A DNA stretch of 64,000 bases from NCBI RefSeq assembly GCF_000019185.1, contig NC_010334.1, positions 62,001 to 126,000 on the forward strand, given 5' to 3'. The DNA comes from Shewanella halifaxensis HAW-EB4. GTDB lineage: Bacteria > Pseudomonadota > Gammaproteobacteria > Enterobacterales > Shewanellaceae. Each line of letters opens with the position of its first letter. Within the stretch, counting starts at the first letter, position 1. Below, piece by piece: positions 42,985 through 51,652 of this stretch. Both the position numbers and the translations under genes were made by a program. The notes under the pieces are model-generated. The model had not been told where the DNA came from and ran no database searches. It saw only the letters and a program-made list of their open reading frames with translations.

Positions 42985-45789
42985 ATGAATAAACTTCTTA
43001 AAATTAAATTGTTAGCGGCATTTTTTGCAGCAATAATTTCATTCTCTCCTATTGCTCTCGCAGTACCTGTGACATCTGGTACCACGGCTGATGCCAACAT
43101 GATTAACAAAGAGCGGGTTTTATATTGGCTGGTTAAACGCGGTGAGTTATCAGCTAACGCAACAGAAGCTGAAAAGCAGCAAGCGATAGCTGATTTTACT
43201 AAACGCGCCTATGGAAACAAAAAAATCCCACTGATCCAAGCACAACAACAAATTAAGCGACTCGAGCGTGCTAAGCAGCGGGCAAAGTCAGCAAACTATT
43301 CATCACCTTTAGTGAAGAGCTTTAATAATAAAACGGTCAAAGTGCTTACCGTGCTTATCGACTTTCCAGACTTACGCCACGATGATAATGGCTTAAGCAG
43401 TAGCGATACGCAGATGTTTTATAACAGCTATTCGCCAGAACATTTCAAATCACTGCTGTTTTCAAAGACAGGATATGAGGGGCCGCAAGGGCAAACCTTG
43501 ATGACAGGGTATCAATATTATCAGGCTGAATCGGGTGGAAGTTTCTTCTTTACCGGTGATGTTAAGGGCTGGTATCGCGCGACAAGCAATGCAGCTGCTT
43601 ATGGAGGCAATGACCCCGATGACGATGATAACGACATTGGTGTTTCTGAGTTGGTGAAAGAGGCCGTTACTGAGGCCGTTGCAGGTATGAGCGCGCCTGA
43701 ATTGGCCAGTTATGATATTGAAGACCCTTATGATTTAAATAATAATGGTTTAACAAATGAAGCCGATGGCATTATCGATCATGTGATGATCTTCCATTCG
43801 AGTATTGGTGAAGAAGCGGGGGGCGGTATGTTGGGTAGTGATGCTATCTGGTCCCATCGATCCTTTGTCGATGGTGGTAGCTATACGCTGCCGGGGACTG
43901 AGATAAAGCTTTCGGGCTATACCATTCAACCGATAGATGCTGCATTGGGAGTCTGTGTACACGAGTTTGGCCATGATCTGGGCCTGCCCGATGAATACGA
44001 TACCACTCAGTTGGGCAAAGGCGCTCCGGTAGGGTTTTGGTCAGTTATGGCGGGTGGTAGTTGGGCTGGCTCACTTGCAGGCTCCTTGCCTTCAGGCTTT
44101 AGTCCGTATGCCCGTTCCTATTTGCAGACTATCTATGGAGGCAATTGGGTCACTGAGCAAAGTGTAGCGCTCGATTCTATTTCGGCTTCAGGGCTAGATA
44201 TTAATCTTGTTGAAGCTATCAACCATGATCAGGTGAACCAGCTTTCTATTGCTGTTCCCGCTGTCGATATTGAGTTTAAGGAACCTTATAGCGGAGCGTT
44301 TCAGTACTACTCAGATCAAGGCGATATGATTAACCATGCTATGTCATTTGATGTTGACTTACCGGCGGCAACTCCGCTTAGCTTAACCATGCTGGCACAT
44401 TGGAGTATCGAGCTGGATTATGATTATGCTCAGTTGATGGTCGACGGTATAGCGATAATGGGAAATCATACCAAGTCGAGTAACTCGATTAATAACGAAC
44501 GCAATATCATCACAGGTCAGTCTAGTGATTTGGCGGAAGCCGAAGGTGCAAATGCTTGGGTTGATCTTCAGTTTGATTTAAGCCCTTATGCAGGCCGAAG
44601 TGTACGTATATCGATCCGTTACGTGACCGATCAGGCTGTAGGTGATTATGGCATAGTGCTTGACGATATCGCTATTAAACAGTCGACCGAAACCGTGCTT
44701 TTCGATGGTGCAGAGCAAGAGACTGACATTGCATATGCGGGGTTTGCTCGGGTAGGCAGCAAGCGTCCAGGTAAAGATCGGCGCTATATCGTTCAGCTAA
44801 GAAGCCAACAAGGTGTAGATAAAGGACTTAAGTCTGAATCTTATGATCCTGGGATCGTACTGTGGTTTGAAAACCAGGAGTACATCAACAATGAAGTAAA
44901 CAGCCATCCAGGTTATAGCTTAATTAGCGTGGTAGATGCAGACCAAAACTTAATCGGTAGTAATGACTCTAGTGTTCAGGTGAGAGATGCAGCTTTCAGC
45001 CTATTTAACCAATCGAGCTACTTTAACGATAATCACCTTAGTGCGGTTAAGTTATTCGATGATGGCAATGATTTCAGTGCGCCGCTACAGAAAGAGTCTG
45101 GTACCATTTTGCCTGAACTTGGCTTAACCATGGAGGTGATGACCCAATCTAGCAATAGCAGTAATGCGATGGTGCAGTTTCGGTATACCAGCCAGACGCC
45201 CCCAGAATTACAAGAGCTGAATGCAAGTATCAGTTATAGCTTACAAGGTCGAGAAGCTAGCTTCTCTGCCAATGCTAGCGGCGGTGATGGCAATTATACC
45301 TACACATGGGACTTTGGTACTACAGATGGTACGAGCCGTGAGGCCTCCCCAAGCTACACCTACGCTACCGATGGTAATTACTTAGTTTCCCTTACCGTGA
45401 CCGATGGTGATGGCGCTAGTGTTACTAATAACACCACTCTTGTTGTGGGATCGGTGATTGAGGTGAATTTTACTCAAACTACGTCAAATCTAATGGTGAG
45501 CTTTGCCAATCAGTCGACAGGTGGCAGCGGTGAGCTGAGCTACCTGTGGGAGTTTGGTGATGGTAATACTAGTTCTGCAGCATCTCCAAGTTATACCTAT
45601 GGCGCGACGGGCAGTTATACGGTGATGCTAACAGTGACGGACAGTATGGGGCAAACAGCACAAAAGAGTGCGTTAATAACGGTGACTGCTGCGGTTATTG
45701 AGCGCAGTGGCTCTTCTGGAGGTAGCTTAGGCTGGCTGTCGCTTGTTATGCTCGGCCTATTCAGCTTATATCGGCGTCAAGCCTCATAG
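42985..45789 (+). CDS. Secreted M6-family metalloprotease with PKD domains and GlyGly-CTERM
   Basis: 934 residues from the ATG at 42985 (AAGGAAGT upstream). Signal peptide about 1-27; pro-region to about 110; catalytic M6 (immune-inhibitor A/PrtV-like) domain with VHEFGHDLGLPDEYD, the zinc site HExxH at residues 326-330; two PKD domains (about 755-830 and 835-910) with WDFG/WEFGDG and SPSYTY repeats; and a C-terminal GSSGGSLGWLSLVML...YRRQ tail, the GlyGly-CTERM signal processed by rhombosortase after type II secretion. Likely degrades external protein. A terminator follows. Upstream lipoprotein gene is coupled. Confidence 0.92.
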   Translation: MNKLLKIKLLAAFFAAIISFSPIALAVPVTSGTTADANMINKERVLYWLVKRGELSANATEAEKQQAIADFTKRAYGNKKIPLIQAQQQIKRLERAKQRAKSANYSSPLVKSFNNKTVKVLTVLIDFPDLRHDDNGLSSSDTQMFYNSYSPEHFKSLLFSKTGYEGPQGQTLMTGYQYYQAESGGSFFFTGDVKGWYRATSNAAAYGGNDPDDDDNDIGVSELVKEAVTEAVAGMSAPELASYDIEDPYDLNNNGLTNEADGIIDHVMIFHSSIGEEAGGGMLGSDAIWSHRSFVDGGSYTLPGTEIKLSGYTIQPIDAALGVCVHEFGHDLGLPDEYDTTQLGKGAPVGFWSVMAGGSWAGSLAGSLPSGFSPYARSYLQTIYGGNWVTEQSVALDSISASGLDINLVEAINHDQVNQLSIAVPAVDIEFKEPYSGAFQYYSDQGDMINHAMSFDVDLPAATPLSLTMLAHWSIELDYDYAQLMVDGIAIMGNHTKSSNSINNERNIITGQSSDLAEAEGANAWVDLQFDLSPYAGRSVRISIRYVTDQAVGDYGIVLDDIAIKQSTETVLFDGAEQETDIAYAGFARVGSKRPGKDRRYIVQLRSQQGVDKGLKSESYDPGIVLWFENQEYINNEVNSHPGYSLISVVDADQNLIGSNDSSVQVRDAAFSLFNQSSYFNDNHLSAVKLFDDGNDFSAPLQKESGTILPELGLTMEVMTQSSNSSNAMVQFRYTSQTPPELQELNASISYSLQGREASFSANASGGDGNYTYTWDFGTTDGTSREASPSYTYATDGNYLVSLTVTDGDGASVTNNTTLVVGSVIEVNFTQTTSNLMVSFANQSTGGSGELSYLWEFGDGNTSSAASPSYTYGATGSYTVMLTVTDSMGQTAQKSALITVTAAVIERSGSSGGSLGWLSLVMLGLFSLYRRQAS

Positions 45790-45810
45790 ACATAACTCGC
45801 CGCATGAAGT

Positions 45811-45830
45811 GCCCTAGTTAGGGCGTTTTT
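45811..45830 (+). terminator. Terminator of the protease gene
   Basis: GCCCTA / TAGGGC, loop GT, then G followed by a T run. Confidence 0.85.
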
Positions 45831-45847
45831 TATTTTTTGCTATGCAG

Positions 45848-46411
45848 CTAGAGCTTCGCGATGGCTTCTTGTGCAGCGGGTAAGAAAACCTCGCTAACGA
45901 CCAATTGCTCGGTTTCATATTGAAAATAGCGACGACGTCCCCACAACTCCTGACTCACATCTTGTTGTAGTGATCCCGCGAGTTTTGCGATTTTGCTGCA
46001 CGCTTCAAAGTGAGCCACCTCGATCCGTCCCGGAACAAATTCATCTTTGGAATAGAGTAGTTCGCCTAAGGGTCTAACGCCTAGACCTAAAAACTCTTGT
46101 TGTTTCTTCTCTAGTAATTGCCCTGGAATTAGAGTCCTCGCGAAGATCCATGGAATGCCGTCTAAAACCAGTAACACCTCTCTAATCCACATACTCTCGC
46201 AGCCAAAGGCCTCTTTTGCTGGTGGAATTAGGGTGTCTTCTCCAAGAACTCTGACTTCAAAATGAGTGCAATGCTTTTTTAATTTTTGCGTTAAGCTACA
46301 GGTGCTTAATAGCCATTCCTGAAAAGGTGGTGTAGGTAAGTTGGTGATTTGTTCTGGCGAAAACCATTGGATTGATTCACCATAAGGAAAGCTTAACCTA
46401 GTCACAGTCAT
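45848..46411 (-). CDS. ubiC: Chorismate--pyruvate lyase
   Basis: 187 residues. Converts chorismate to 4-hydroxybenzoate and pyruvate, the first committed step of ubiquinone synthesis. Conserved segments: EWLLSTCSLTQKL, WIREVLLVLDGIPWIFARTLIP (family core with the Arg of the product pocket), LGVRPLGELLYS and GRRRYFQ. No ubiA is adjacent in this window. Divergent from a FliL-like gene. Confidence 0.92.
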   Translation of the reverse strand: MTVTRLSFPYGESIQWFSPEQITNLPTPPFQEWLLSTCSLTQKLKKHCTHFEVRVLGEDTLIPPAKEAFGCESMWIREVLLVLDGIPWIFARTLIPGQLLEKKQQEFLGLGVRPLGELLYSKDEFVPGRIEVAHFEACSKIAKLAGSLQQDVSQELWGRRRYFQYETEQLVVSEVFLPAAQEAIAKL

Positions 46412-46564
46412 CTAATTCTCGGTACAATGCAGCAAACCGAAGCAGTCTAGCATGTCAGTGCAGTTGCAGGTAGAGGTTGTCGACACAGAGTGATTAGCTT
46501 GGCATGCAGGAACATGGAATGAGAGCGGGTCTCATCGAATATCGATCAGGGAGTAAGTTTGAAG

Positions 46565-46966
46565 ATGAATAAAATAATAGCCGTACTACTTGTGGCGCTT
46601 TGCAGTAGCTTTGGTGCTGTGGCGGCCGACAAGAAACCGTTAGAAGAGTACGCTTACTATGGCTTCGAACCTGAAATAGTCACTAACTACATTTCAAATA
46701 GAAAGAAACTAGGCTATGTCAGACTCAGTGTTGAATTGATGGTGAAGAAACCCGAACAATTGGTCAGTTTAGAGAGACACGATCCTCTGTTAAGAGCCGC
46801 AATTGTTGAGATCTTGGGTAACCAGACTGAAGCTAAGGTGAAGTCTTTAACGGGTAAGGAAGAGATCCGCCGTCAGTGCTACGAGAAAGTGAATCAACTT
46901 CTGGAGCAGGAAACGGGTAAACCCCTAGTTGTAAATTTACTCTTTACTAAATATCTATACGATTAA
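46565..46966 (+). CDS. Secreted FliL-like protein
   Basis: 133 residues from the ATG at 46565; a TTG at 46559 with GGGAG five bases upstream is an alternative start. A signal peptide (about 1-19, VAA) is followed by a periplasmic domain in which LGYVRLSVELMV...HDPLLRAAIVEILGNQTEAKVKSLTGKEEIR and the ending VVNLLFTKYLYD match the FliL family (flagellar basal-body-associated protein). It lacks the membrane anchor region of flagellar FliL and is far from any flagellar gene, so this is an orphan relative of unknown role. Confidence 0.78.
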   Translation: MNKIIAVLLVALCSSFGAVAADKKPLEEYAYYGFEPEIVTNYISNRKKLGYVRLSVELMVKKPEQLVSLERHDPLLRAAIVEILGNQTEAKVKSLTGKEEIRRQCYEKVNQLLEQETGKPLVVNLLFTKYLYD

Positions 46967-47023
46967 TTTTCAATGCAAACATCAGTAGTGTTTGCTCTTT
47001 TACAGGTGCTAGCGCGTTAAAAC

Positions 47024-48166
47024 ATGAGTCATAAAACTAAACCTTCTACTCAAGAGCGCAAGGCTGGCAAGCCTTCAGCACCTAAACGAAAAGTGATCTC
47101 TAAATCGCCAAATTCTAAGCTTAAGACCATCGTTAAGGGGCAGAAAAATACGGCCGTTAAGGCACAAACGTCTAAGCCTCTGCACCCGCGAAATGTGCAT
47201 AATAAGGGTTACGACTTTCCTGCTTTGATCGCTGCCTTTGCCGCGCTAAAATCTTTTGTTAAGCCTAATCCCTACGGTAATCTATCAATAGACTTTGCCG
47301 ACCCACAAGCGGTTAAAATGCTAAATGCGGCTCTGTTGAAACTGCATTATGATGTTGAACACTGGGATATTCCCGCTGGATTTTTATGTCCACCTATTCC
47401 CGGCCGTGCCGATTACATTCACTACGTCGCAGATCTACTCGCAGTTAAAAAATCCAGCAAAAAGCGAGTACCTAAAGGGCCGAGAGTTAAGGTGTTAGAT
47501 ATTGGTACTGGTGCCAATGTGATCTACCCGCTGCTCGGAATTCAGTCTTATGGTTGGAGCTTTGTAGGTAGTGATGTAGACCCACTCTCTATTGCAAATG
47601 CCCAGCAGGTGTTTGCCAGTAATCCAGCGATCGCAGCGAGGTTCAACTCTCGACTACAAACTAATGCTAAACATGTATTCCATGGAGTGATTGAGCCAAA
47701 CGAACGCTTCGATATAACCTTGTGCAACCCACCATTTCACGCTTCATTAGCAGAAGCGAGTGAGGGCACAGCGCGTAAGCTTAAAAACCTTGCGGCAAAT
47801 AGAGCTAAATCATCAGAGGCTAAGCCGTTACGTAGTACAAAGCCTGTTGTGACTAAAACTGAAACGCCCCTTAACTTTGGCGGTCAGAAAGCCGAGTTAT
47901 GGTGTGAGGGAGGCGAGCTGCAGTTTTTGCAAACTATGATCAGTGAGAGTCATGAGTTTGCTAGCCAGTGCTTATGGTTCACCACGCTAGTGTCTAAAAA
48001 GGAAAACCTTAAGCCTGCAAAAGCCTTGTTAGCTAAGGTAAAGGCGGAAGAGGTGAAAGAGATGGAGATGCACCAAGGTAATAAGATCACCCGAGTGTTA
48101 GCTTGGACCTTCCTTAAGCCTGAACAAAGAGAATTGTGGGCACAATATCGAGATGTGGAAAATTAA
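47024..48166 (+). CDS. rlmF: 23S rRNA (adenine-1618-N6)-methyltransferase
   Basis: 380 residues. Methylates A1618 of 23S rRNA with S-adenosylmethionine. Lysine-rich N-terminal extension (about 1-55), then the SAM-binding segment VKVLDIGTGANVIYPLLG (about residues 154-171) and the N6-adenine methylase catalytic motif NPPF at 235-238, followed by HASLAEASEGTARKLKNL. Length and order fit RlmF (YbiN). A perfect terminator follows. Confidence 0.92.
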   Translation: MSHKTKPSTQERKAGKPSAPKRKVISKSPNSKLKTIVKGQKNTAVKAQTSKPLHPRNVHNKGYDFPALIAAFAALKSFVKPNPYGNLSIDFADPQAVKMLNAALLKLHYDVEHWDIPAGFLCPPIPGRADYIHYVADLLAVKKSSKKRVPKGPRVKVLDIGTGANVIYPLLGIQSYGWSFVGSDVDPLSIANAQQVFASNPAIAARFNSRLQTNAKHVFHGVIEPNERFDITLCNPPFHASLAEASEGTARKLKNLAANRAKSSEAKPLRSTKPVVTKTETPLNFGGQKAELWCEGGELQFLQTMISESHEFASQCLWFTTLVSKKENLKPAKALLAKVKAEEVKEMEMHQGNKITRVLAWTFLKPEQRELWAQYRDVEN

Positions 48167-48194
48167 AAAGCTGATGAGCAGCTCATCAGCTTTT
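48166..48194 (+). terminator. Terminator of rlmF
   Basis: AAAAGCTGATGAGC / GCTCATCAGCTTTT, separated by a single A. Confidence 0.85.
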
Positions 48195-48297
48195 CAGTAC
48201 GCAGTTCTATCTGGTGACGGCATCGAGATTTATGGAAAATGATATTTCACCAAGTTAGCCAATATAAGCTGTTTTAGCTTATTACAGCTTGATAGGG

Positions 48298-49203
48298 TTA
48301 CTGACCATTCCAGAGCAACTTCCCACAATCTGTTAAATCATAACCGCCTAGGGTCGCTGCAAGTTGTTGCGTTTGTGGCTCAGCTAATAAGTTGAACAGT
48401 CTTTGTAGCTGGCGTCTAAAATAGATCCCTTGAGGCATGACAAAATCAAATGATTCAGTGACTAACGGTACAAAGCTTAAGCCGCTCTCAAGTGCTACCG
48501 ACTGACAACCAAAGCCTATATCGGCATTGTTGCGAGCAATATAGCCCGCTAGCTCACGTTCACTTTGAGCTACAATACTCGAGTTCAGCTCTTCAAATGA
48601 AGCACCTTGCTTCATTAACCACTGCTCAAGGTGTTGTTGGCTACCCGCACCAGCCTGACGAGCAACCCAACGCCAAGACTGTTGAGACACTTTGTCCAGC
48701 TCCTGGCAGCGGTGATGCATATCTGGACGCATCATCAAACCTTGCTTGCGGGTATAGCCGTGCACCATAACCCACTGCTGATGGTTGGCATAACCCTGTA
48801 GTAATGCAGGGTGACGTACACTACGCTCCTCGACACTGCCCCAGTGCAGAGTGCACACATCGGCGTAACCTCGGGATAGTAAGTCTAGACCTAAGCGTGA
48901 ACCTGTAGAACTGTAGCTGATCAGTTCACTTTTACCTACCTGCGACATCATTCTTGCCACAAGCATCGATAGCAGAGGGTCATCACTACCTGTGATGTGC
49001 ATACGGTCAGACAGCATACCGCTGTGACAGGAGTCCATTACCCATCTGTCGATCAAAATTTTTGGAAACAGCCACTTACCAGTGATTTTAGTCGCGGGTA
49101 GAATCCGATCGTTGGCCATTGAGTAGACTTTCTTCTCATTGAGATCTAGGTACTCAGATACCTGTTTGGCACTCATATAGATCAGGTCAGTCGGCTCAGT
49201 CAT
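48298..49203 (-). CDS. HTH regulator with periplasmic-binding-protein-like domain, next to fdhD
   Basis: 301 residues. An excisionase/MerR-type helix-turn-helix at the N-terminus (MSAKQVSEYLDLNEKKVYSMANDRILPATKITGKWLFPKILIDRWV, about 10-54) is joined to a PBP-like domain (about 70-290; GSDDPLLSMLVARM...SSTGSRLGLDLLSRGYADVCTLHW, NADIGFG). Proteins of this layout (PF12727-like, COG1910) are thought to sense oxyanions such as molybdate or tungstate, which would suit a formate dehydrogenase locus; the ligand is inferred from context. 47 nt downstream of fdhD on the same strand, hence probably co-transcribed. Confidence 0.78.
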   Translation of the reverse strand: MTEPTDLIYMSAKQVSEYLDLNEKKVYSMANDRILPATKITGKWLFPKILIDRWVMDSCHSGMLSDRMHITGSDDPLLSMLVARMMSQVGKSELISYSSTGSRLGLDLLSRGYADVCTLHWGSVEERSVRHPALLQGYANHQQWVMVHGYTRKQGLMMRPDMHHRCQELDKVSQQSWRWVARQAGAGSQQHLEQWLMKQGASFEELNSSIVAQSERELAGYIARNNADIGFGCQSVALESGLSFVPLVTESFDFVMPQGIYFRRQLQRLFNLLAEPQTQQLAATLGGYDLTDCGKLLWNGQ

Positions 49204-49250
49204 TATTATTCCTTGTCACGCATTTTATCGATAATATTAGGGGTATTGGC

Positions 49251-50093
49251 TTAAGAAAGTGCATCAAATTCAACGTTCTCTGCACCGTTATAAATTAAGA
49301 AGTGACGACCTTTAGCACGAGCAATCATGGTAATCCCTAACTTTTGTGCCAGCTCAAGCCCCATCTGGGTTGCGCCGCTGCGTGATAACACCACCGGGAT
49401 CCCCATCTTAGCGACCTTAATCACCATCTCTGAGGTTAAGCGACCCGTGGTATAAAATAGCTTATCGTTACCTGAGTCCTGATTTAGCCACATCTCACCA
49501 GCTAGGGTATCAACAGCGTTGTGACGGCCAACATCTTCAACAAAACCAACAATTTGATCATCTTTACACAAGCCGCAACCATGCACTGCACCTGCATTTT
49601 TGTAGGTTTCATTATAGGCACTGATATTTTTTAGCAGGCTGTAGATCATGCTCTGCTTCAACTGCGGCGTCGGTAGAACAATATCATCGAGGCCGGTCAT
49701 AAAGTCGCCGTAAACCGTGCCTTGACCACAGCCAGTGGTAACGGTTTTTTCTGATAACTTTTCATCTAAATTTTCAATTTTTTCATTGGTAATAATGGCA
49801 GCCGAGTTTACGTCCCAATCGACAATAACGGACTCAAGCTTGTTGATATCGGAGATAAACCCTTGGTTTTTAAGATAGCCCAATGACAACGCTTCCGCGC
49901 GTGCGCCGAGTGTCATTAAGGTCACGATCGGCTGCCAGTTTAAATAGACGGTGAGGGGGCGCTCGCATGCAATGAACTTATCCACTTTTTCGCCATTCTC
50001 ATTAATGGCGGTTACCGCAATCGTGAGAGGGACGTCGGTGTTGGTTTTAATTAACGTTGGATTGCTTTTGTATGCTGTCATATGACCCATCAT
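49251..50093 (-). CDS. fdhD: Formate dehydrogenase accessory sulfurtransferase FdhD
   Basis: 280 residues. FdhD transfers sulfur (from IscS) to the Mo/W-bis-MGD cofactor of formate dehydrogenases, making the sulfido ligand needed for activity. The catalytic-loop cysteine motif is TGCGQG at about residues 127-132 (a single Cys where E. coli FdhD has CxxC), and GRHNAVDTLAGEM, FYTTGRLTSEMVIKVAKMGIPVVLSRSG follow. Divergent from the accessory operon that starts at 50377; the intergenic region holds several regulatory-looking elements. Start could also be at the Met at residue 2 or 5. Confidence 0.93.
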   Translation of the reverse strand: MMGHMTAYKSNPTLIKTNTDVPLTIAVTAINENGEKVDKFIACERPLTVYLNWQPIVTLMTLGARAEALSLGYLKNQGFISDINKLESVIVDWDVNSAAIITNEKIENLDEKLSEKTVTTGCGQGTVYGDFMTGLDDIVLPTPQLKQSMIYSLLKNISAYNETYKNAGAVHGCGLCKDDQIVGFVEDVGRHNAVDTLAGEMWLNQDSGNDKLFYTTGRLTSEMVIKVAKMGIPVVLSRSGATQMGLELAQKLGITMIARAKGRHFLIYNGAENVEFDALS

Positions 50094-50224
50094 CTGTTAA
50101 AGGAAATAATTGCACCTAGTGCTAAGCAATATCTGTACCCAATTTTATAGGGGGTAAAATTAGTAGTAGATCACATTTATCGGGGCTGGGTCGCCCTTTT
50201 ATGTCCTATCACTAATTGCAATTT

Positions 50225-50237
50225 GGACAAAATGTCC
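50225..50237. promoter_or_regulatory. GGACA/TGTCC dyad in the fdhD-fdh intergenic region
   Basis: GGACA-AAA-TGTCC is a perfect dyad. An ATGTCCTA copy also occurs at 50201-50208 and a second as AATGTCCTAG at 50231-50240. These lie about 55-105 bp upstream of the sigma54-type promoter, where an enhancer-binding activator would bind. Regulator unknown. Confidence 0.5.
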
Positions 50238-50256
50238 TAGTCTTTGCTTGGAATAG

Positions 50257-50270
50257 TTGATCTAGTTCAA
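50257..50270. promoter_or_regulatory. FNR/EtrA-type site upstream of the fdh accessory operon
   Basis: TTGATCTAGTTCAA differs from the FNR consensus TTGAT-N4-ATCAA at one position. It sits inside a wider dyad GAATAGTT...AACTATTC (50251-50277). In Shewanella, EtrA (FNR) controls anaerobic respiration genes, for which formate dehydrogenases are typical targets. CRP sites have a related form, so the protein is not certain. Confidence 0.55.
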
Positions 50271-50290
50271 ACTATTCAATTGATATTGTA

Positions 50291-50305
50291 TGGCACGCAT
50301 ATTGC
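50291..50305 (+). promoter_or_regulatory. Sigma54 (-24/-12) promoter of the fdh accessory operon
   Basis: TGGCAC-GCATA-TTGC matches the RpoN consensus TGGCAC-N5-TTGC exactly, with the required GG-N10-GC spacing. Transcription would start near 50317, about 60 nt before the first gene (50377). RpoN also drives fdhF in E. coli, so the match is biologically sensible. Confidence 0.8.
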
Positions 50306-50376
50306 TTTAGCTTTAGGGAGTATTTATTTAGTTGGCTTGCCATATTGGCAGCCACCTCAGGCAAGACGGAGACTGA

Positions 50377-50844
50377 ATGCAACATACCGAAAGCCAATGG
50401 CCAATGTACGTTTCCCTTAAGAAGATAGAGAAACAAGTCGGAAGATGGACCTCAGTACAGTGGGAAGTCGACCAGATGCTTCCCGCCACCCACGCCGCAC
50501 CTGAGGGTGCCTACTTAATTTTGCTAGAACTCCATAAAGATGAACGCGGAAGCTACCGTATCAATATCGATATGGATAATGCCATGCTTTATATCGTCTG
50601 TGACGAAACAGAAGAGGGTGAGTGGAAACCAGTCGCTATTTCTGCTGATCAGAATGTCGCAGCGGGTTGTCTAGAAGCCGACACTCCCGTACTAAACATT
50701 CCTATGCCGAAAGCCATAGCCTGCTGGATCGAAGCCTTTATTACTCGTCATGGTGAAGTCGAAATCTGCGCTCATCGTCGTAAGCATGTTAACCGTCGCA
50801 AGAATGAAGGCCCTAGTACCGATCATACGGCGGATAGAGCATGA
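50377..50844 (+). CDS. DUF3305 protein of the formate dehydrogenase locus
   Basis: 155 residues; GGAG in good position before the ATG. A soluble protein with no membrane segment; the sequence opens with a beta-rich region (MYVSLKKIEKQVGRWTSVQWEV) and ends in a basic tail (HRRKHVNRRKN). I place it in DUF3305 by its position directly upstream of a DUF3306-like gene in a Shewanella fdh locus. Its stop overlaps the next start (ATGA at 50841-50844), so the two are translationally coupled. Function unknown; presumably assembly or maturation of formate dehydrogenase. Confidence 0.75.
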   Translation: MQHTESQWPMYVSLKKIEKQVGRWTSVQWEVDQMLPATHAAPEGAYLILLELHKDERGSYRINIDMDNAMLYIVCDETEEGEWKPVAISADQNVAAGCLEADTPVLNIPMPKAIACWIEAFITRHGEVEICAHRRKHVNRRKNEGPSTDHTADRA

Positions 50845-51503
50845 GCGGATTTTTATCTCGCTGGAATCTGCGAAAGCAGCAAGTAGAGGCTGAAGGCGAA
50901 GCAGAAGTTGCCGCGGCTGAAGCTGCTGCACAACAACTCGCCGAAGAGCAGGCGCTTACAGCACAAAAGCAAGCTGAAGCGGAGCAGTCTACAGCGCAGG
51001 ATTCAACTCAAACGATTGAAAATGCACAAGTAGAAGCGGATGCCGATAGAATCTTAACTGCTGAAGATCTACCTGATCCTGAGAAGATTGAAGTCGGTGG
51101 TAGTTTTGCCAGCTTTATGGGCGCTAACGTTGACCCAGCAGCTAAGTCCGCCGCGTTAAAGGCGCTCTGGAAACAGCCTCACTACAGTGAGATTGATGGC
51201 TTGCTTGAATATGCGCTCGATTACAGCAATCAGCCTAAATTGTCGGCCGAAGTCTCAGCGGAGTTAGCTAAAAAAGTATTCCGATACATGGTCAAAGATG
51301 AAGACGATGAAGAGGGAACGCAAGAGGGAACGCAAGAGGGAGTTGAGGCTGCATCAGATGAGATGATTGCCGCTGAGAACTCCGATCAAAATGAACGCCT
51401 TAATGATGCAGATTCTGTGTCGGACATTTTGGACGGTCACCAAGACAACGTGACCCAAAATGAACCAGAAAGCAGCGACGCTTCGACGAGTAAAGTTGTT
51501 TAA
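50841..51503 (+). CDS. DUF3306 protein of the formate dehydrogenase locus
   Basis: 220 residues. The first 30 residues (SGFLSRWNLRKQQVEAEGEAEV) and the core LPDPEKIEVGGSFASFMGANVDPAAKSAALKALWKQPHYSEIDGL (about 78-121) are characteristic of DUF3306. Residues 20-60 are Ala/Glu/Gln-rich and likely coiled coil, and residues 155-220 are acidic with EGTQEGTQEG. Overlaps the preceding gene by 4 nt. Function unknown; in the fdh context, an assembly factor is likely. Confidence 0.75.
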   Translation: MSGFLSRWNLRKQQVEAEGEAEVAAAEAAAQQLAEEQALTAQKQAEAEQSTAQDSTQTIENAQVEADADRILTAEDLPDPEKIEVGGSFASFMGANVDPAAKSAALKALWKQPHYSEIDGLLEYALDYSNQPKLSAEVSAELAKKVFRYMVKDEDDEEGTQEGTQEGVEAASDEMIAAENSDQNERLNDADSVSDILDGHQDNVTQNEPESSDASTSKVV

Positions 51504-51652
51504 CGTTACTATAGAGTGTTTTAAATTCCACAAATTTGGTATGTGAATTGCTGTAATAGAGTGTAATTAATAGCTGGCGCTAATAAAAAGAGCGAAATAA
51601 AACAGCGACACTCATATACAGAAGCAGCCAAAGAACTGTTCAGGAACGCAAT

